From positions 62,001 to 126,000 of the forward strand of contig JAWPHD010003258.1 in the NCBI GenBank assembly GCA_037043455.1: 64,000 nt of DNA, read 5' to 3'. Of this stretch, positions 42,912 to 54,816 are shown piece by piece (within the stretch, counting starts at the first letter, position 1; each line of letters begins with the position of its first letter). A program made the position numbers and the translations under genes. Origin of the DNA: Cyrtodaria siliqua. Lineage: Eukaryota; Mollusca; Bivalvia; Adapedonta; Hiatellidae. A model generated the notes under the pieces. That model was not told where the DNA came from, searched no databases, and saw only the letters and a list, made by a program, of their open reading frames with translations.

Positions 42912-43267
42912 TTACCGTCAAGAGACTGGTTGTTGGAGAATATCTTTTGAAAAAAGGATTGAAAAATTTCAAAAAAGATGGGCCCATTCCAACGAGTACG
43001 AAATCGATCGGGATTCGTTATTGTTCACAAATATTTTACACATACTTTTCCCATCAAACAAAGTAATACTGACTTACCACTTCGAACTTGATCACCGACG
43101 CTTATGGAATATCGAAATAACTGTACTAAAACGATTTTATACACACATTTCTTTGTAAACAACACACAATCTCAGTTTTCCGCGTGAAATTTTATATCCC
43201 TGCATTTGATTGGCTGGGTCAGCATTTCCGTTAGTGGCCTCCTAGCGGATATCCAGGGGAGGAATAG

Positions 43268-43905
43268 AATAGAATATCTTTTATTTTATTTTCAATTATG
43301 GGCCATCACTGGCATAGTAATCACATAATAATTTTGACATATATGCATGAGGTTATAAAATAACAAAAGCTTAATTCTGATTATACAACACAATTAAACA
43401 TAAGTAAACATCTAATTAGATAAGGCATAAAACAACAATAACAGTTTATCAATTCAATTCAAGAACTTCAACAAGTTCTTACAGCTGTTAAGTGCACATT
43501 ATATTTATGAAAAATCCATGATATTTAACACTAACATGACAGACCTGTTTTGTTACTTATATTACAGTTCAAATGATTAAATCTCATGGTATAACATGTG
43601 TAAATAAACCCTGCTGTTCTATTGCTTATATATTCGTCTTCATTACATAACAAGAAAGCAGACTGATTTCTGTATCATAAAGCATTGAAATGTTTACATG
43701 TATTAGAGATCTCTGTTGTAAATTCATTTCTTACTGAAGCATATTTTTGACATTCCAACATAAAATGAATTTCGCTTTCAATTTGATTAGTATCACAAAA
43801 TTTACAGAGTCTGTCTGTTAATGGAATATTCTTGTACCGACCAAGTTCTATTTTGAAGTTTATGTGCGCTTAATCTTATTTTAATAAGACAAGATATAAC
43901 CTTAG
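43268..43905 (-). pseudogene. Non-LTR retrotransposon (LINE) 3' fragment
   Basis: On the minus strand, 43760-43890 reads a WSVQEYSI / LCKFCD-like and HFMLECQKYASVRNEF segment. This is the Cys/His-containing C-terminal region typical of LINE reverse transcriptase ORFs ('LC.FC......E.HF...C'). The 3' tail at 43268-43290 is a run of ATTCT-type pentamers. The frame is broken and only the 3' end is present. Confidence 0.65.
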
Positions 43906-44259
43906 GATCCTTAACAACATGTAGCATAAGTACGCAGTTTTCCAGTATTACCCTCAACACATATACTGGAGGTTACATCTGTTATAAACTTCCGACTTCG
44001 AATCATTAGGATAAACGTTTTACGGGTTACGCTGCCTTTGCAATATACGACATTTTATTGTTGCAATTAGGCCTAACGTACGTTACTTGCAAAACGAATA
44101 CTTGCAAAACGAATTCCGCGGATGCAATTCGTCAATATATATGTAATTAAAGAGGACATTTAAGGAGTACAGTATATAATTCTGCAATGATTAATGGCGT
44201 TATCTATCACATCTTTTATTTACCTACACCTCGTTAAACAATTATATGATTGATATATC

Positions 44260-44260
<1 letters not shown>
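43906..44260. other. No recognisable gene
   Basis: AT-rich sequence without a supported feature, ending in an AT microsatellite at about 44258-44300. Confidence 0.5.
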
Positions 44261-44290
<30 letters not shown>

Positions 44291-44299
44291 TATATATAT

Positions 44300-44545
44300 C
44301 CACAATGTTGAAAGGTCAACCTTTTATCAACGTCTATACAACGTTACAATTCTAACGATGTTCCAACGTTGAGAACGGTAACGTTGAATCAACGTTGATA
44401 CATCGTCAGTACTCATATCCATACAAGTTGATGGTTGAAGGTTGAATAGGGCAACGTTGATTCAACGTTGAAGTAACGTTGATCGACGTCGTGACCAGAA
44501 TCCAACCACATATCAACGTTGAATCAACGTTGTGTGCCCTCTGGG
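44300..44545. repeat. Cluster of CAACGTTG palindromes
   Basis: About fifteen CAACGTTGA / TCAACGTTG words occur in 245 bp, often as back-to-back palindromes such as CAACGTTGATTCAACGTTGA. The ends CCACAATGTTGA (left) and TCAACGTTGTG (right) are weakly inverted. This is a word-cluster repeat like those at 15790, 19180, 19745 and 51064. Confidence 0.8.
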
Positions 44546-45049
44546 CGGGGCGCTTAAAGGGGCGAATACGGTACATTGTTTTTAAATAAATGCAAACTAG
44601 TTAAAAGTTAAGAAACTACTAGATTAATAATTTGAAATGTAAAGTTCAATGACTGATAAATACTTTCAGATTGTCGTGTATCCCTTTAATATGTGTAAAC
44701 ATTGGTGTATTGGGATTATACCGTTTAAGTTTGACAAACAGACTGTCATGATGTGATTAAGAGGAAATAAGTACATCTGTTGTCATCTTTACCAAAATAT
44801 TCTGTATGCACTGCTTTACCATGCAATGGTAAATAAATGATAAAAATAAAAGTTTGTATTAAAAAATATTTTTTATCTTAAAACCCGTTTTAAATGCATG
44901 TTGAATGTCTCCGAAATCTGGTAATAATGATACCCACATTGTCATATCAAACTGTGCAAAAATTGAAATTACAGAATTTGTAAATATTTCACTTTATTTT
45001 GGACTTAGAAAATTACAGACATCGGCAACTAAGAAAGTGATTAGAAAAT

Positions 45050-45305
45050 GCCTAAGTTCTCACTTATATGCGGTAAATGTTGTATACAGCACTCCTGTAC
45101 AACTATTTGACCTATATCAGATCCGCATATAAGTGACATATATGCGAGTTATATGTCAAAATCAGCTTGACTTACACTTGACATATACATATAACTCACT
45201 TACTCAGGATTTGATGAGACTTGTAAGTGAAGTTTAAGTGACATATATGTCGCATATAAGCCGCATATAAGTCGCATATATGTCGCATATATGTTGGTGT
45301 ATGTA
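45050..45305. repeat. Second ACTTATATG / CATATAAG word cluster
   Basis: This is the same type of cluster as 19745-20115, with many CATATAAG, ACATATATG and CGCATATAAG words on both strands. Its right edge (GATTCGGTAAGGG, 45307-45319) resembles in inverse the left edge of the 19-kb copy (CCCTTACGGAA), suggesting a shared element end. Confidence 0.75.
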
Positions 45306-45609
45306 GATTCGGTAAGGGATAATTTAAATAAATAAACACATACATTAGTTTTGTTTCATTTTGTTTAAAATAATAGGGTTTTAACAGTTTGATTAACCCT
45401 TACCCGAGTACATTTGAAAGTTGTATTCTATCGGACTAAGGAAAAAACTGCTTCTGAAAACTACTAGCCTACTGTGCTTTTCAGGGTGCCAGTTAAAATG
45501 AATACATCAACTAGATAGGTTTTGTTTTTTTAACAAAAACATATGTCTCCCCCACACTCTCAGTGTAATGCATATAAACCAACCTGGCTGAGAGTTGCGC
45601 TCTGGACAT

Positions 45610-46060
45610 CGTCTCGATAGCTTCGCCAATGAAAACAACACTACGATTACAAATAGTCTTAAGTACGAATTGAAAAGCATGAAAGTTCGTACTGCGTAGT
45701 TCTCTAGTAAATATTCAAATCCTACTTGCATTCAAATTAAAACAAAAGACACACGTAAAGGTATGACTTATTACAACGTAAATACATGCTTTCTTGGCGT
45801 TGGTACGTAGAGAATCGTGAGAAATCATTTCCATTTCCTGATGTTGACAATCAGTTATTCGTACTATCACAAAGGCGCATGCAAGCGAACACACATATTT
45901 CTCTGCAAGCGTCTGGCAACATATTTACTTCTATTCTATTCTATTCTATTGTTTTTAATTACTTTCATTTTCAATTGGCCAATCGCATTTAGTCTAGCGT
46001 AGACAGTTACACTGCGCATGTCAGTTTTTCAAACAGACAATGTTTTCAAATTTTAACTTC
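45610..46060. repeat. Dispersed duplicate of 18785-19160
   Basis: This is similar in the same orientation to 18785-19160, with the identical stretch CTTTCTTGGCGTTGGTACGT. It contains a short TTCTA pentamer microsatellite at about 45928-45952. Confidence 0.7.
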
Positions 46061-47300
46061 CGGATAAGCGTACGGATATTTACGTTCCCACTAAAAAGTG
46101 ATTTTAGAAAGGAATACTTCCGTAATTAAGACTCAACTTGATTTTGAAAACGGCCAATCAATTGCCAATACATATTGTGAAGTTTACATTGACGTTCAAA
46201 CAAATCGCATGATGCCATCGATAAAATGTGTATGCAACTACTCGGATGAGAAGGGACAGAACTCGTGGGCCGTTGCCTGGTAGTGGTATAATTTTGAGTG
46301 GTAAGTTTATTCGCAGCTTTTATTGTGTTTAATCTTAGCTAATACATAAAGAGATATTTATCTGATTGACCTACTGGAATACTCGAAAAACATAATAAGT
46401 AGGACTCTAATGGCCTAGTGGTTATCAAGCAGACCCATAGACACGGCCCATCAGCCACACCCAATGGAAGCCCAATTGTTTTAGCGCTGTTCCATCAACA
46501 TTCCATTCAATCCTAGTATTATAAATAGGGCCTCAGTGCATGTACACTGCTGGGAACTCTGACTGAGGTTGTCCGACACACTGACAATCTTGAGTGAGTG
46601 AGTAATACACACTGTTTTGGCCATTTTTCGCACCGTGTCGATAGTGTAATATATACACGCTTAAACCTACTTATTCATGTAGCGGATGTTCCAATGATGC
46701 TATCGGACTATAATTTCTTGCATACCGGACAAAGAATTCCGTCATTTTACCGGGGCTAGATATTTCCATCTCACCCTAGGGTCGAGATATAAGTCACGCG
46801 CGCAACATCCGGTATGCAGAAAAACATGCAAAACGTTCGAAGCTGGCGGCGTCAACGCACAAATTTGTGTAGATTCTACTTCTTAAATTAGCTATCCCCA
46901 CATCAGCAGCCAAATTGTATGACTTGTAAACTACAGAACGTTTAAAAATTTACCTGTACAGATGACCGGTACTATATATATATAACTTACATATTTTGAG
47001 GATTTACTCTCTGTAGATACAATATTAAAGGGAGTATATCAGGCTTTTAATGGGGGTCTGGGAGTTTGACTTAACATTGACAAATATTAATATTTTCTAT
47101 TTTACATGACCAAAATATAATGAATGAGCCTAACAAGTATCCCTTATTTGCAAAGAAATTCATTCTGCACAGTAATACATGCTATCCTAGGTGACGCACC
47201 AGGGTTAATTTCAGCATTTTACGTCCGATTCCGTCCTAGCTATATGGTGTTTTATAAGTTTAAACATTAACAAAAAGGTTCTAACATCATATTTTGATTG
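46060..47300. other. No recognisable gene
   Basis: No supported coding region or named repeat. A partial tRNA-like word near 46410 (GGCCTAGTGGTTATCAAGC) lacks a B-box partner and is not called. Confidence 0.45.
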
Positions 47301-47309
47301 ATATAAGTG

Positions 47310-47910
47310 TTTCCAAAACCAACTCGTAATTCATTTTATGCATATTCAATCATGCGTATTTTAAGAATCCGTGAACAAAACTACACTTTCAATTGGCACA
47401 TGTACATTATTATATGACCTGGATAAAATGTTGATATAATTGGTTTTGTAGTGTCAGTGTCTTAAATATTTTGTTTTACAGCATAATTATATATATATAT
47501 TTATATTTTTATTGTGAACTTTATTGCAGACAGGAGCTGTTTGTTCCAGTACGTACCAGTGTTCAAAGCACCAGTTGCTTCTATGACTGGAAAAAATGAC
47601 GTGACTGTGGAAACTATGAAGACACTGTAACAAGTTAAACCACTCTTAGGTAAGGTCAAAATGAAAAATAGCCTATAAGGTGTATTATGTATATTTAACG
47701 ATAAAAAGCATGGGTTCATTCACCAGTTCTTAAAATATCCATGAATGAATATGCATAAAATCAATTACAAGTTGGTAACTTAATTTGACACTCCAGTTTT
47801 TGGGTTTGTCCTGGCAATTTATAATTCGTCAAAAGAGTTTGAATTCTCAAAATATGTAAGTTGTATGTGTAACCTCGTCATCAGTAGCTTTAGAAACCGT
47901 GTATATCTGT
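47310..47910. repeat. Partly inverted dispersed repeat related to 17060-17935
   Basis: Positions 47310-47450 resemble 17180-17300 directly. Positions 47500-47890 resemble 17060-17260 and 17860-17930 in inverse. The copy therefore has two arms in opposite orientation around a centre near 47480. Confidence 0.55.
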
Positions 47911-48279
47911 TGTTAAAATAAAAGTTTAAATATCTGATTTAAGACAGTTCATTATTTATAGGAAGATTTTCTTTGTGTTTGGTGTTATTACAGCACATTT
48001 AAGGCTATGTATAATGGTGTTTGTATTGCGGTGGAAGCAGACCACCCACTTATGTTGTGTGTCAGGTCTATATCTCTTAATAAATTTCTTTCAAACTTGC
48101 CACAATGAATAACCAGCTTAGAGCGATGTCCATTATAACTATATCCAGCATTTCTGAGGAGCTGTACCAAGTTAGCTCTACTGATCAAAGATCAGCAGCT
48201 ATACAAAGTTAGCTCTTCTGATCAAAGATCAGCAGAGCTTATACCGTGGTGCGGTGTCCGTCGTCTGTCCGTCTGTAAT

Positions 48280-48610
48280 TTTTTTTTGTAGCGACTAGTC
48301 CTCTGAAACTACTGGATGGATTTTCATGAAACTTTACAGAAATGTTGCCTATGAAGTCTAGTTGATCCTAAAAAAAACTCATGTTGATATGAAATCCAAA
48401 GCTAAAAAGATTTTTAAAAAACAAGTTTGTAGCGACTACTTCTTGAAAACTATACGTGATATGGGACTTTTTCTAAAATAATCAGCTTGACATGATGTTG
48501 GTCCTTGTCGAAAATCGTTTCGATTCAACGTCAAACATGAGCGGCCATCTTTGTTTACATAGAGTTATATAGTAAAAAACGTGTAGAGACTACTCCTGAA
48601 AGTAAACAAA
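48280..48610 (-). repeat. Inverted copy of the repeat at 22390-22960
   Basis: The reverse complement of the core GATCAACATCATGTCA..., the GGCCATCTTTGTTTACAT region and CTTCACAGGAATG-like positions match the 22-kb copies. Preceding it, 48180-48270 has GATCAAAGATCAGCAGAGCT and GTCCGTCGTCTGTCCGTCTG. No gene is present. Confidence 0.6.
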
Positions 48611-49879
48611 GTGATTGTTACGGATGGCTGGTGGTATACATGGTGTGTACTGTTATAGACAGTATGGCATAGAGAGTAAATAAAACGCTTCACTTATTAG
48701 GTGTCGCGACGTAAACTGACCAAAAGGAGATTACTCGTAAGACCTTACGTAAGAATAATATTGGTATGCATCTTTGAGTACGGATCTTTATGATGATGTT
48801 GGTAAGGACTATAGATGTATCATCCCTAGATAATGAATATCAAGCTCTACAATCCTTAATGATTGTAATAATTACGAACAATGATGGAAAGTTGAGTTGC
48901 ATTTAGTCCATATTCTTGTACTTGTATATGTAATCATCTTCTAGTAGTGTATGCAATTTTGCTAAATTAAATTCTTTCTTCAGAGTTGTGTTTTATTATA
49001 CGTTATATCATTCTACAGAGACACAAATATTTCGTTTTACCAATTGAGTTATCTTCTTTGCTTATTATTCAATAGTTTAAAGAGAGTTCTATATATACAA
49101 AAGGGAAATACATCACGTGATCCGAGCATGAACTTTCATAATCCATCCAACTCCAAGAAGCGAAAACGGGGTTGGCTGGGGTATGAAATAAAACCTTCAT
49201 TTTAGCTTAAAACGTTTGAAATTGTAAAATTAGAACATTTACTAGGTAATTTTAAACAGGTTATCATATTTTGCAGTAAAAAATGTTTTTAAACGCGTTT
49301 TATTGATGAAATATCTGTTGTAAAATCCTGCTAATATAAGCTTTCCCATCGCTTAATGGAATTAAGGCTGGACCACGTAATGCAACGAAAGGCAGCTCCG
49401 GAATTTCCCCTACATTTTTTGTTAACAAATGAAATCTTTTTGGCATTATTCTGGAATATTACATGGAATTAAGTGTGCTATATATAAATTCTTTTTTTCT
49501 TTAGTATATATAATGACACAGTGCGAGCTTGATTTGACTGAATGCTTATATGAGAAATAGAAGATTAAGCAGGCCCACAACATGGAAATACAATGACATT
49601 GAAGAGGCTGGAGGTGATCTGGAGAAGTAATTGGTGCCAATACAAATGCTAGAGAAAAACATCATAATTGTCTTCAGTTTTATATGAAATGTTGGTCTAC
49701 ATATTTATTAAATAAGCCGCATATTAAGTTTGGTTGAACTATTATTTTTGAAAATATTTTAAATGGAAAATACGACGACACTTTGTTGTTAATCATCAAT
49801 ATGCATAGGTTATTAGATTTGTTTTGGGATATATACACTCGTTCTTTAGCATATTGATATTGCGCGACTTCATCCCAAT

Positions 49880-50070
49880 ATAGATTTGAGCGTCTCCGTG
49901 GTCGAATGTTAACGACGTTGCGTTGTAAACCTTCGCCTCTCACCGCTGTGGGTTCGAATCCCACTGGAAGCTGGACTTGTAAGGTGTACAGTTCTGGATC
50001 TACCCAGGAAAAGTATATATAACCTTACATGTGTTGAAAATGACGTAAAACAACATACAAACAAAAATAT
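49880..50070 (+). mobile_element. tRNA-headed SINE copy
   Basis: It has A-box-like GTGGTCGAATGTTAACGACG, B-box GGTTCGAATCCC, then ACAGTTCTGGATCTACCCAG and TTACATGTGTTGAAAATGAC. It is closely related to the copy at 50700 but lacks the middle of the body. Confidence 0.8.
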
Positions 50071-50699
50071 AAATTTAATAATCTTTTTATTGCATACGTA
50101 TTTTCAAATTAGAACAATAAAATAGGTTGTTACATTTAATTTTCACCATAAACATTTATTTGAAACATACATCGTGGGAATTTTCACAATGAAATCAACA
50201 TTGTTTACATCACGTGACATACTTTCATTGAATGAATATACAATTGCACCAATCACGAACGAGTATACATTACACACCAATATGAAGTTACTGCACGTTA
50301 ATATACACGCCAATGACGTTTCCTGTTACATTGAAAGTAAAGGGAGCTTGTAAATGCGTATGCAATAATAATTCATATTGGGTGTATATTGCTAGTAATT
50401 GTACATATCAAATACAAGTGTAGTTAAATAACAAAACAATAATTTAGTATAGCCTCAAAGCATCCTACGCACCAAAAACTACTCGAGTCGTCGAGTTTTC
50501 CAGACGAAAATATTGCATTAACAATTATTAAATCGTGCATATGTACATTGAATATGCAACTGCAACGCCTTATGATGATTTTACTCGTATTTGGATTGAC
50601 ACCCATCATTCTTCCATATCGCCTTCAGTTCCTTTAATGCTGCGATTTTAAAACGAAATAAACGTATAACAATGAGTTAGCGACATGTGTGAGAGAGCA

Positions 50700-50960
50700 G
50701 ATATGTTAGCGTCTCCGTGGTTGAATGGTTAACGACGCTGCGTTGTAAAACTTCGCCTCTCACCACTGCGGGTTCGAATCCCATTGGGAGATCGACTTGT
50801 AAGTGAGGAATTGTCGATTCTTACGGATAGCGGGAGGTGTACAGTACTGGATCTACCCTGGAAAAGTATGTGGTCTGTCCACCACAAAAAATCGACCGTC
50901 ATATTTAACCTTACATGTGTTGAAAATGACGTAAGCACAATACAAACAAACAAAACAATA
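50700..50960 (+). mobile_element. tRNA-headed SINE copy, longer
   Basis: It has A-box-like GTGGTTGAATGGTTAACGAC and B-box GGTTCGAATCCC, with the full body including GGTGTACAGTACTGGATCTA, GTGGTCTGTCCACC and ATTTAACCTTACATGTGTTG. It gives the reference arrangement for the copies at 16330, 20945, 49880 and 58345. Confidence 0.85.
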
Positions 50961-51063
50961 TAACTCAATGGAGCCATTATAAAGTAGTTAACTATGAAAC
51001 AAGGCACTTCAACATTGTAGAACTCTATACAGCAAGGTTTAGAATGCCATTGAACACTAATAA

Positions 51064-51775
51064 TGGGACCTTTACACAGGATAGCGACCTTTGTGCCTCC
51101 CGTGTGCGACCATAAAATGTGCCAGGTCGTCGTTGGAGGCTCAAAGGAGGCAGTATGATTGCCTAGGTCGTTCAAAGGTTGTACGCAGGAGGTTCAGACA
51201 TCGCCATGGACCCCATGGTCGCCGTGAATTTTTGAACATGTTCAAAACAGTCGCACAAAGGTCGCCGAGGAGGTTGGTTGCTCAAAGGTGGCTCAAAGGA
51301 GGCAGAAGGGAGACACAAGCATTACCGTGGTTGCAGAATGGAGGCACAGTTGTCGCCCAATGGTCGCCAGGTAATAGATGCGTTCTGCTGTAATTTTTTT
51401 TGGCTGAATGGTCGTCCAGTGATCGTCGTTAGTTGCCGTTGGTCGCCGATGATGGCACAGAGAAGGCACAGAGGAGGCTCAATGGTTGCCCAAACATTGC
51501 TCGGGGGTCGCCTATAATCGCGTTGGTTGCCGTAGGTTGCACAGGGGAAGCACAGAGGAGGCAGGCAGGTGGCTCAGCGGACGCACAGGTCGTTCGTAAA
51601 TCGCCATGAAAATGCCCGAAAATTGCATTTTTAATGGTTCAATGGAGGCACAAGGATCGCTGGAGCAGTTACATAGAAACATGATATTCTGGGTTTAGGC
51701 AACCATTGAGCGTCCTGGCCATTTTTTGGTCGCTCAAAGGTGGCACAAAGGTCGCAGCCCTGTGTAAAGGGGCCT
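51064..51775. mobile_element. MITE-like element with ~60-bp inverted ends and TAA duplication
   Basis: The left end TGGGACCTTTACACAGG.. and the inverted right end AGGCCCCTTTACACAGG.. match over about 60 bp, including GCGACCTTTGTGCC. TAA lies directly outside both ends (51061-51063 and 51776-51778). The interior is a dense cluster of GGTCGCC, GGCTCAAAGG and GGAGGCA words. A 3-bp TAA duplication with GG-rich ends fits a PIF/Harbinger-type non-autonomous element. Apparent reading frames within it are word-repeat artefacts. Confidence 0.75.
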
Positions 51776-51989
51776 TAAAGGATTACAATGGTGACAATAT
51801 GGTAAAAGTATTTCTGGTGTCGCATTTAGTAGAGCCCATGGTTAGCCAAGAAACTCATGGCCTAAAACCACTTGATGTCGAACCAAATAAATCAAGGTGT
51901 TGAGTGGTTAACAATAATCATTATAGATTAATTTATTTTGTTTAATTAATTACTCATGTGCAATAAGTGTCAAATTTCATATATAAGTA

Positions 51990-52720
51990 CTTATGACTAT
52001 TCCACAATATAATAATATAACCTTACCACAAAACCTTATCAAATACAAGCTTATTGCTCTTATTCAAAAGTGTTTTTCTAGAGAAAAAAACACTACATTT
52101 TGGCCTGTAAAAATATTAAAAAGTTGTACGGCATTTTGGACAATTACACTGAATGGACTTGCGAAGAAGTTTGCTAATCACTTACTTTCATATTAGATAA
52201 CATTTTCATTAGGTATTGAACTACTGTGTATAGACAAAGTGTTGGCACCGCAATTGATACGAACTGTGCACCTCTTGGTCGCAGATTTCCTTTTGCTATG
52301 AAAGATATTTCATGTTGAGTCATTCACCAGGCTCATATAGATGTCATTAGTCTAAGCCTTTAATAACACCTGTCGGTATCCTAAAGAACTTCAACTCAAC
52401 AAAGCTAATACTTCTGATACTGGCGCTTCTTTTCCAGAATTGAAAATAGAGAAATCAAAGTATCTGACAATAGAGATGATGTCACTAATCAGACGGGGAT
52501 ATTCCCCAAGCAACTTCTCATGATTCATAAAAACTAATAATCTTCTGCATCCGGGTTACCGTTACCATAAACCCTGATCTAATTTTAAATTATAAAAGTA
52601 ATGTAATAGTCATAGCCAGGCTCCTATGGTGAAGTGATTTACAAACGTAGTAAGATCCTTGGTCATGATCACTTTCATACAATATTTATTTAACTTGTCA
52701 ATTTACAACTTCATTGTACT
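51990..52720 (+). pseudogene. Penelope-like reverse transcriptase fragment
   Basis: The plus strand encodes LPQNLIKYKLIALIQK, then, after frameshifts, GTAIGTNCAPLVAD (the PLE RT catalytic-region neighbourhood), and downstream KILGHDHFHTIF. Stops and shifts interrupt all frames. This copy links the GHDHFHT segments elsewhere in the window to the PLE family. Confidence 0.75.
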
Positions 52721-52974
52721 GGCTAACCCATTAACTATTCGCCACTATACTTTCCTCTTTGATTGTGCGATGACATGACAGATTATGCACCATATGATGG
52801 CGTATTGTGGCTTGTGTTTTACTTATATTGACTATTAAAGCTGCCTAGTTGTATAGGCTGTTTGGAATTTCTTTAGTTGCACTGTCCCGTTTAATTAGGT
52901 AAAATATGTTTGATGCTACACTTCTTGTTTGACTTTTACATATACATTTAGAGTGGCTGAGCCTGAAAATTGTA

Positions 52975-53430
52975 TCCCTATAATTAAAAGTTTAGAGTGG
53001 TTACCATGACATATTGCCCTTGAACGCCTTGGAATCCAATAAATCAATATATAGAATGGTAAAGCATGAATTAGGTGCCTGGAAAGATTTATTGTGGTTA
53101 ATCACGAAGGAGTGTCCTTGAACAATGTAGATCCTAATAAAGAACCGTTTTGATTGTTTAACCACGAAAGAGTGCATGCATATGACCATTGACGAACCCA
53201 ATACAGCAAGGTTTAATGTGTTTAACGATAAACGAGTGTCATTAAAACATTTAGAAACTAGAACATAAGGTTTAAATAGGTAAACAAGAAATAGTGCCTT
53301 TGGGCACTGTGGAACCCAATAAAGCAATATTTAGAGAGGTTAACCATGAAATACAGAAATAGTAACCTTGAACATTAAATAAACCAATAAATCAATGTTT
53401 GTAGTTTTTAATCATGAACATTGTAGACCC
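52975..53430. repeat. Degenerate tandem repeat, unit roughly 60-75 bp
   Basis: About seven diverged units carry CCAATAAAGCAATATTTAGA, GTGGTTAACCATGAAATAGTG and CCTTGAACATTG words. Single related units at 50945-51060 and 51780-51910 flank the MITE, suggesting that a longer array was split by the MITE and the PLE fragment. Confidence 0.65.
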
Positions 53431-53465
53431 AGCAACTAAAACAATGTAAACTTAGACATGTATAC

Positions 53466-54062
53466 TAGGGTGCCTTTGAACGGTCAGTGGATAAAAATGC
53501 CGCCGGGGGTTTAAAGCAGGTTCTATGGTGCTCCATACCTCACACTTACTCTACTGTCATCCCAATGAAACGATACATTGTAAATAAAGAAATCCCCGCA
53601 ATGAACTGTTCACTCTAACCAACAATGCAGCATTAATTGGCAATATAAGTAAAACACAAAGATGCTCGTGTATATTCAAATACAAAAAACAGTAGCGTAG
53701 AAAGCCACCACAAAGAAGGTACTCAATGACTTGGCAGAAGCCAGAGCAACAAGAGAATAAACCATTGAGCGCAAGACAAGACAAGAATGCAGACAAACAT
53801 CAAACGTCACCGTCCTTTTCTAGTATGTAGACGTTATCATAGGGCCACAGCCATTCCGGCATATCACAAAATTAAAGAGGAAAGCATAGTGGCGAACTGT
53901 AAATGGGTCCACCACCAAGCATGCAATGCATTGAAAAATGATAGGGTCATAACCTATCGTGATAAACCTTTTAACACATTTAACAAAGACAGTATGAAAG
54001 TGATCATGACCAAGGATCTTACGAAGTTTGTAAATCACGTCACCATAGAAGTCAAGTTGTAA
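53466..54062 (-). pseudogene. Penelope-like element 3' fragment (copy B, duplicate of 14590-15190)
   Basis: This is nearly the same sequence as 14590-15190, including KLRKILGHDHFHTVFVK on the minus strand, with scattered substitutions and a few indels. It precedes the duplicate paraoxonase exon exactly as copy A precedes the real one, so both belong to one segmental duplication. Confidence 0.7.
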
Positions 54063-54084
54063 TAGTCCTTGTCCATTATTGTTG

Positions 54085-54655
54085 GTCAGGGTTTAAATAA
54101 GTAATAGGAGGTACGACATTTCTCAGTGAGGTACTGAGAGATAAGATGCGAAACAGTACGGTTGGTCAGGGTTAAGTAATAGAAGGTACGTCATTTCTCA
54201 GTGAGGTACTGAGAGATAAGATGCGAAACAGTATGGTTGGTCAGGGTTAAGTAATAGAAGGTACGTCATTTCTCAGTGAGGTACTGAGAGATAAGATGCG
54301 AAACAGTATGGTTGGTCAGGGTTAACTAATAGAAGGTACGTCATTTCTCAGTGAGGTACTGAGAGATAAGATGCGATACAGTATGGTTGGTCAGGGTTAA
54401 GTAATAGAAGGTACGACATTTCTCAGTGAGGTACTGAGAGATAAGATGCGATACAATATGGTTGGTCAGGGTTAAGTAATAGAAGGTACGACACATCTCA
54501 GTGAGGTACTGTGAGATAAGATACGTAACAATATGGTTGGTCAGGGTTAAGTAATAGAAGGTACGTCATTTCTAAGTGAGATACTGAGAGATAAGATGCG
54601 AAACAATATGGTTGGTCAGGGTTAAGTAAAAGAAGGTACGTCATTTCTCATTTAG
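54085..54655 (+). repeat. 75-bp minisatellite derived from an exon edge, about seven copies
   Basis: Units of about 74-75 bp contain GTCATTTCTCAGTGAGGTAC, TGAGAGATAAGATGCGAAAC and TGGTTGGTCAGGGTTAAGTA. The last unit merges into the duplicate terminal exon (acceptor then GTGTTGAGAGTGAAGATTCG). The unit is thus a diverged copy of the intron end plus the first ~35 bases of the exon, and each unit carries an acceptor-like TTTCTCAG. Confidence 0.88.
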
Positions 54656-54816
54656 GTGTTGAGAGTGAAGATTCGAGACAAAATGGTGGACGAGGTAGAG
54701 GAGGTGTTCTCAGACGACGTCAGTGACATCCTTGCATCTACAGCTGCCACTTACGCCTTGTGATCGCTTCTGACTATGCACAGACAATGGTGTGTGACGT
54801 GAAATATCTCTCATAA
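54656..54816 (+). pseudogene. Duplicate paraoxonase terminal exon, frameshifted
   Basis: This is a copy of exon 15253-15423 with an intact acceptor (CATTTAG) and a highly similar sequence through STAATYA. It then lacks the 10 bases AAGGGAAAAC present in the first copy. The frame shifts and meets a TGA almost immediately, removing the conserved C-terminal strand and cysteine. No partner exons matching 13912-14046 were seen nearby. It is a decayed duplicate, not a second gene. Confidence 0.85.

Noticed and set aside
42907..43063. Coding-like open stretch directly right of the Polinton
   Set aside because: Two frames are open for about 50 codons, but neither shows a recognisable domain and no matching part is seen at the left flank, so an interrupted host exon is not supported.
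51091..51517. Arg/Gln-rich open frames
   Set aside because: They are translations of the GGTCGCC / GGAGGC word cluster inside the TAA-flanked element.
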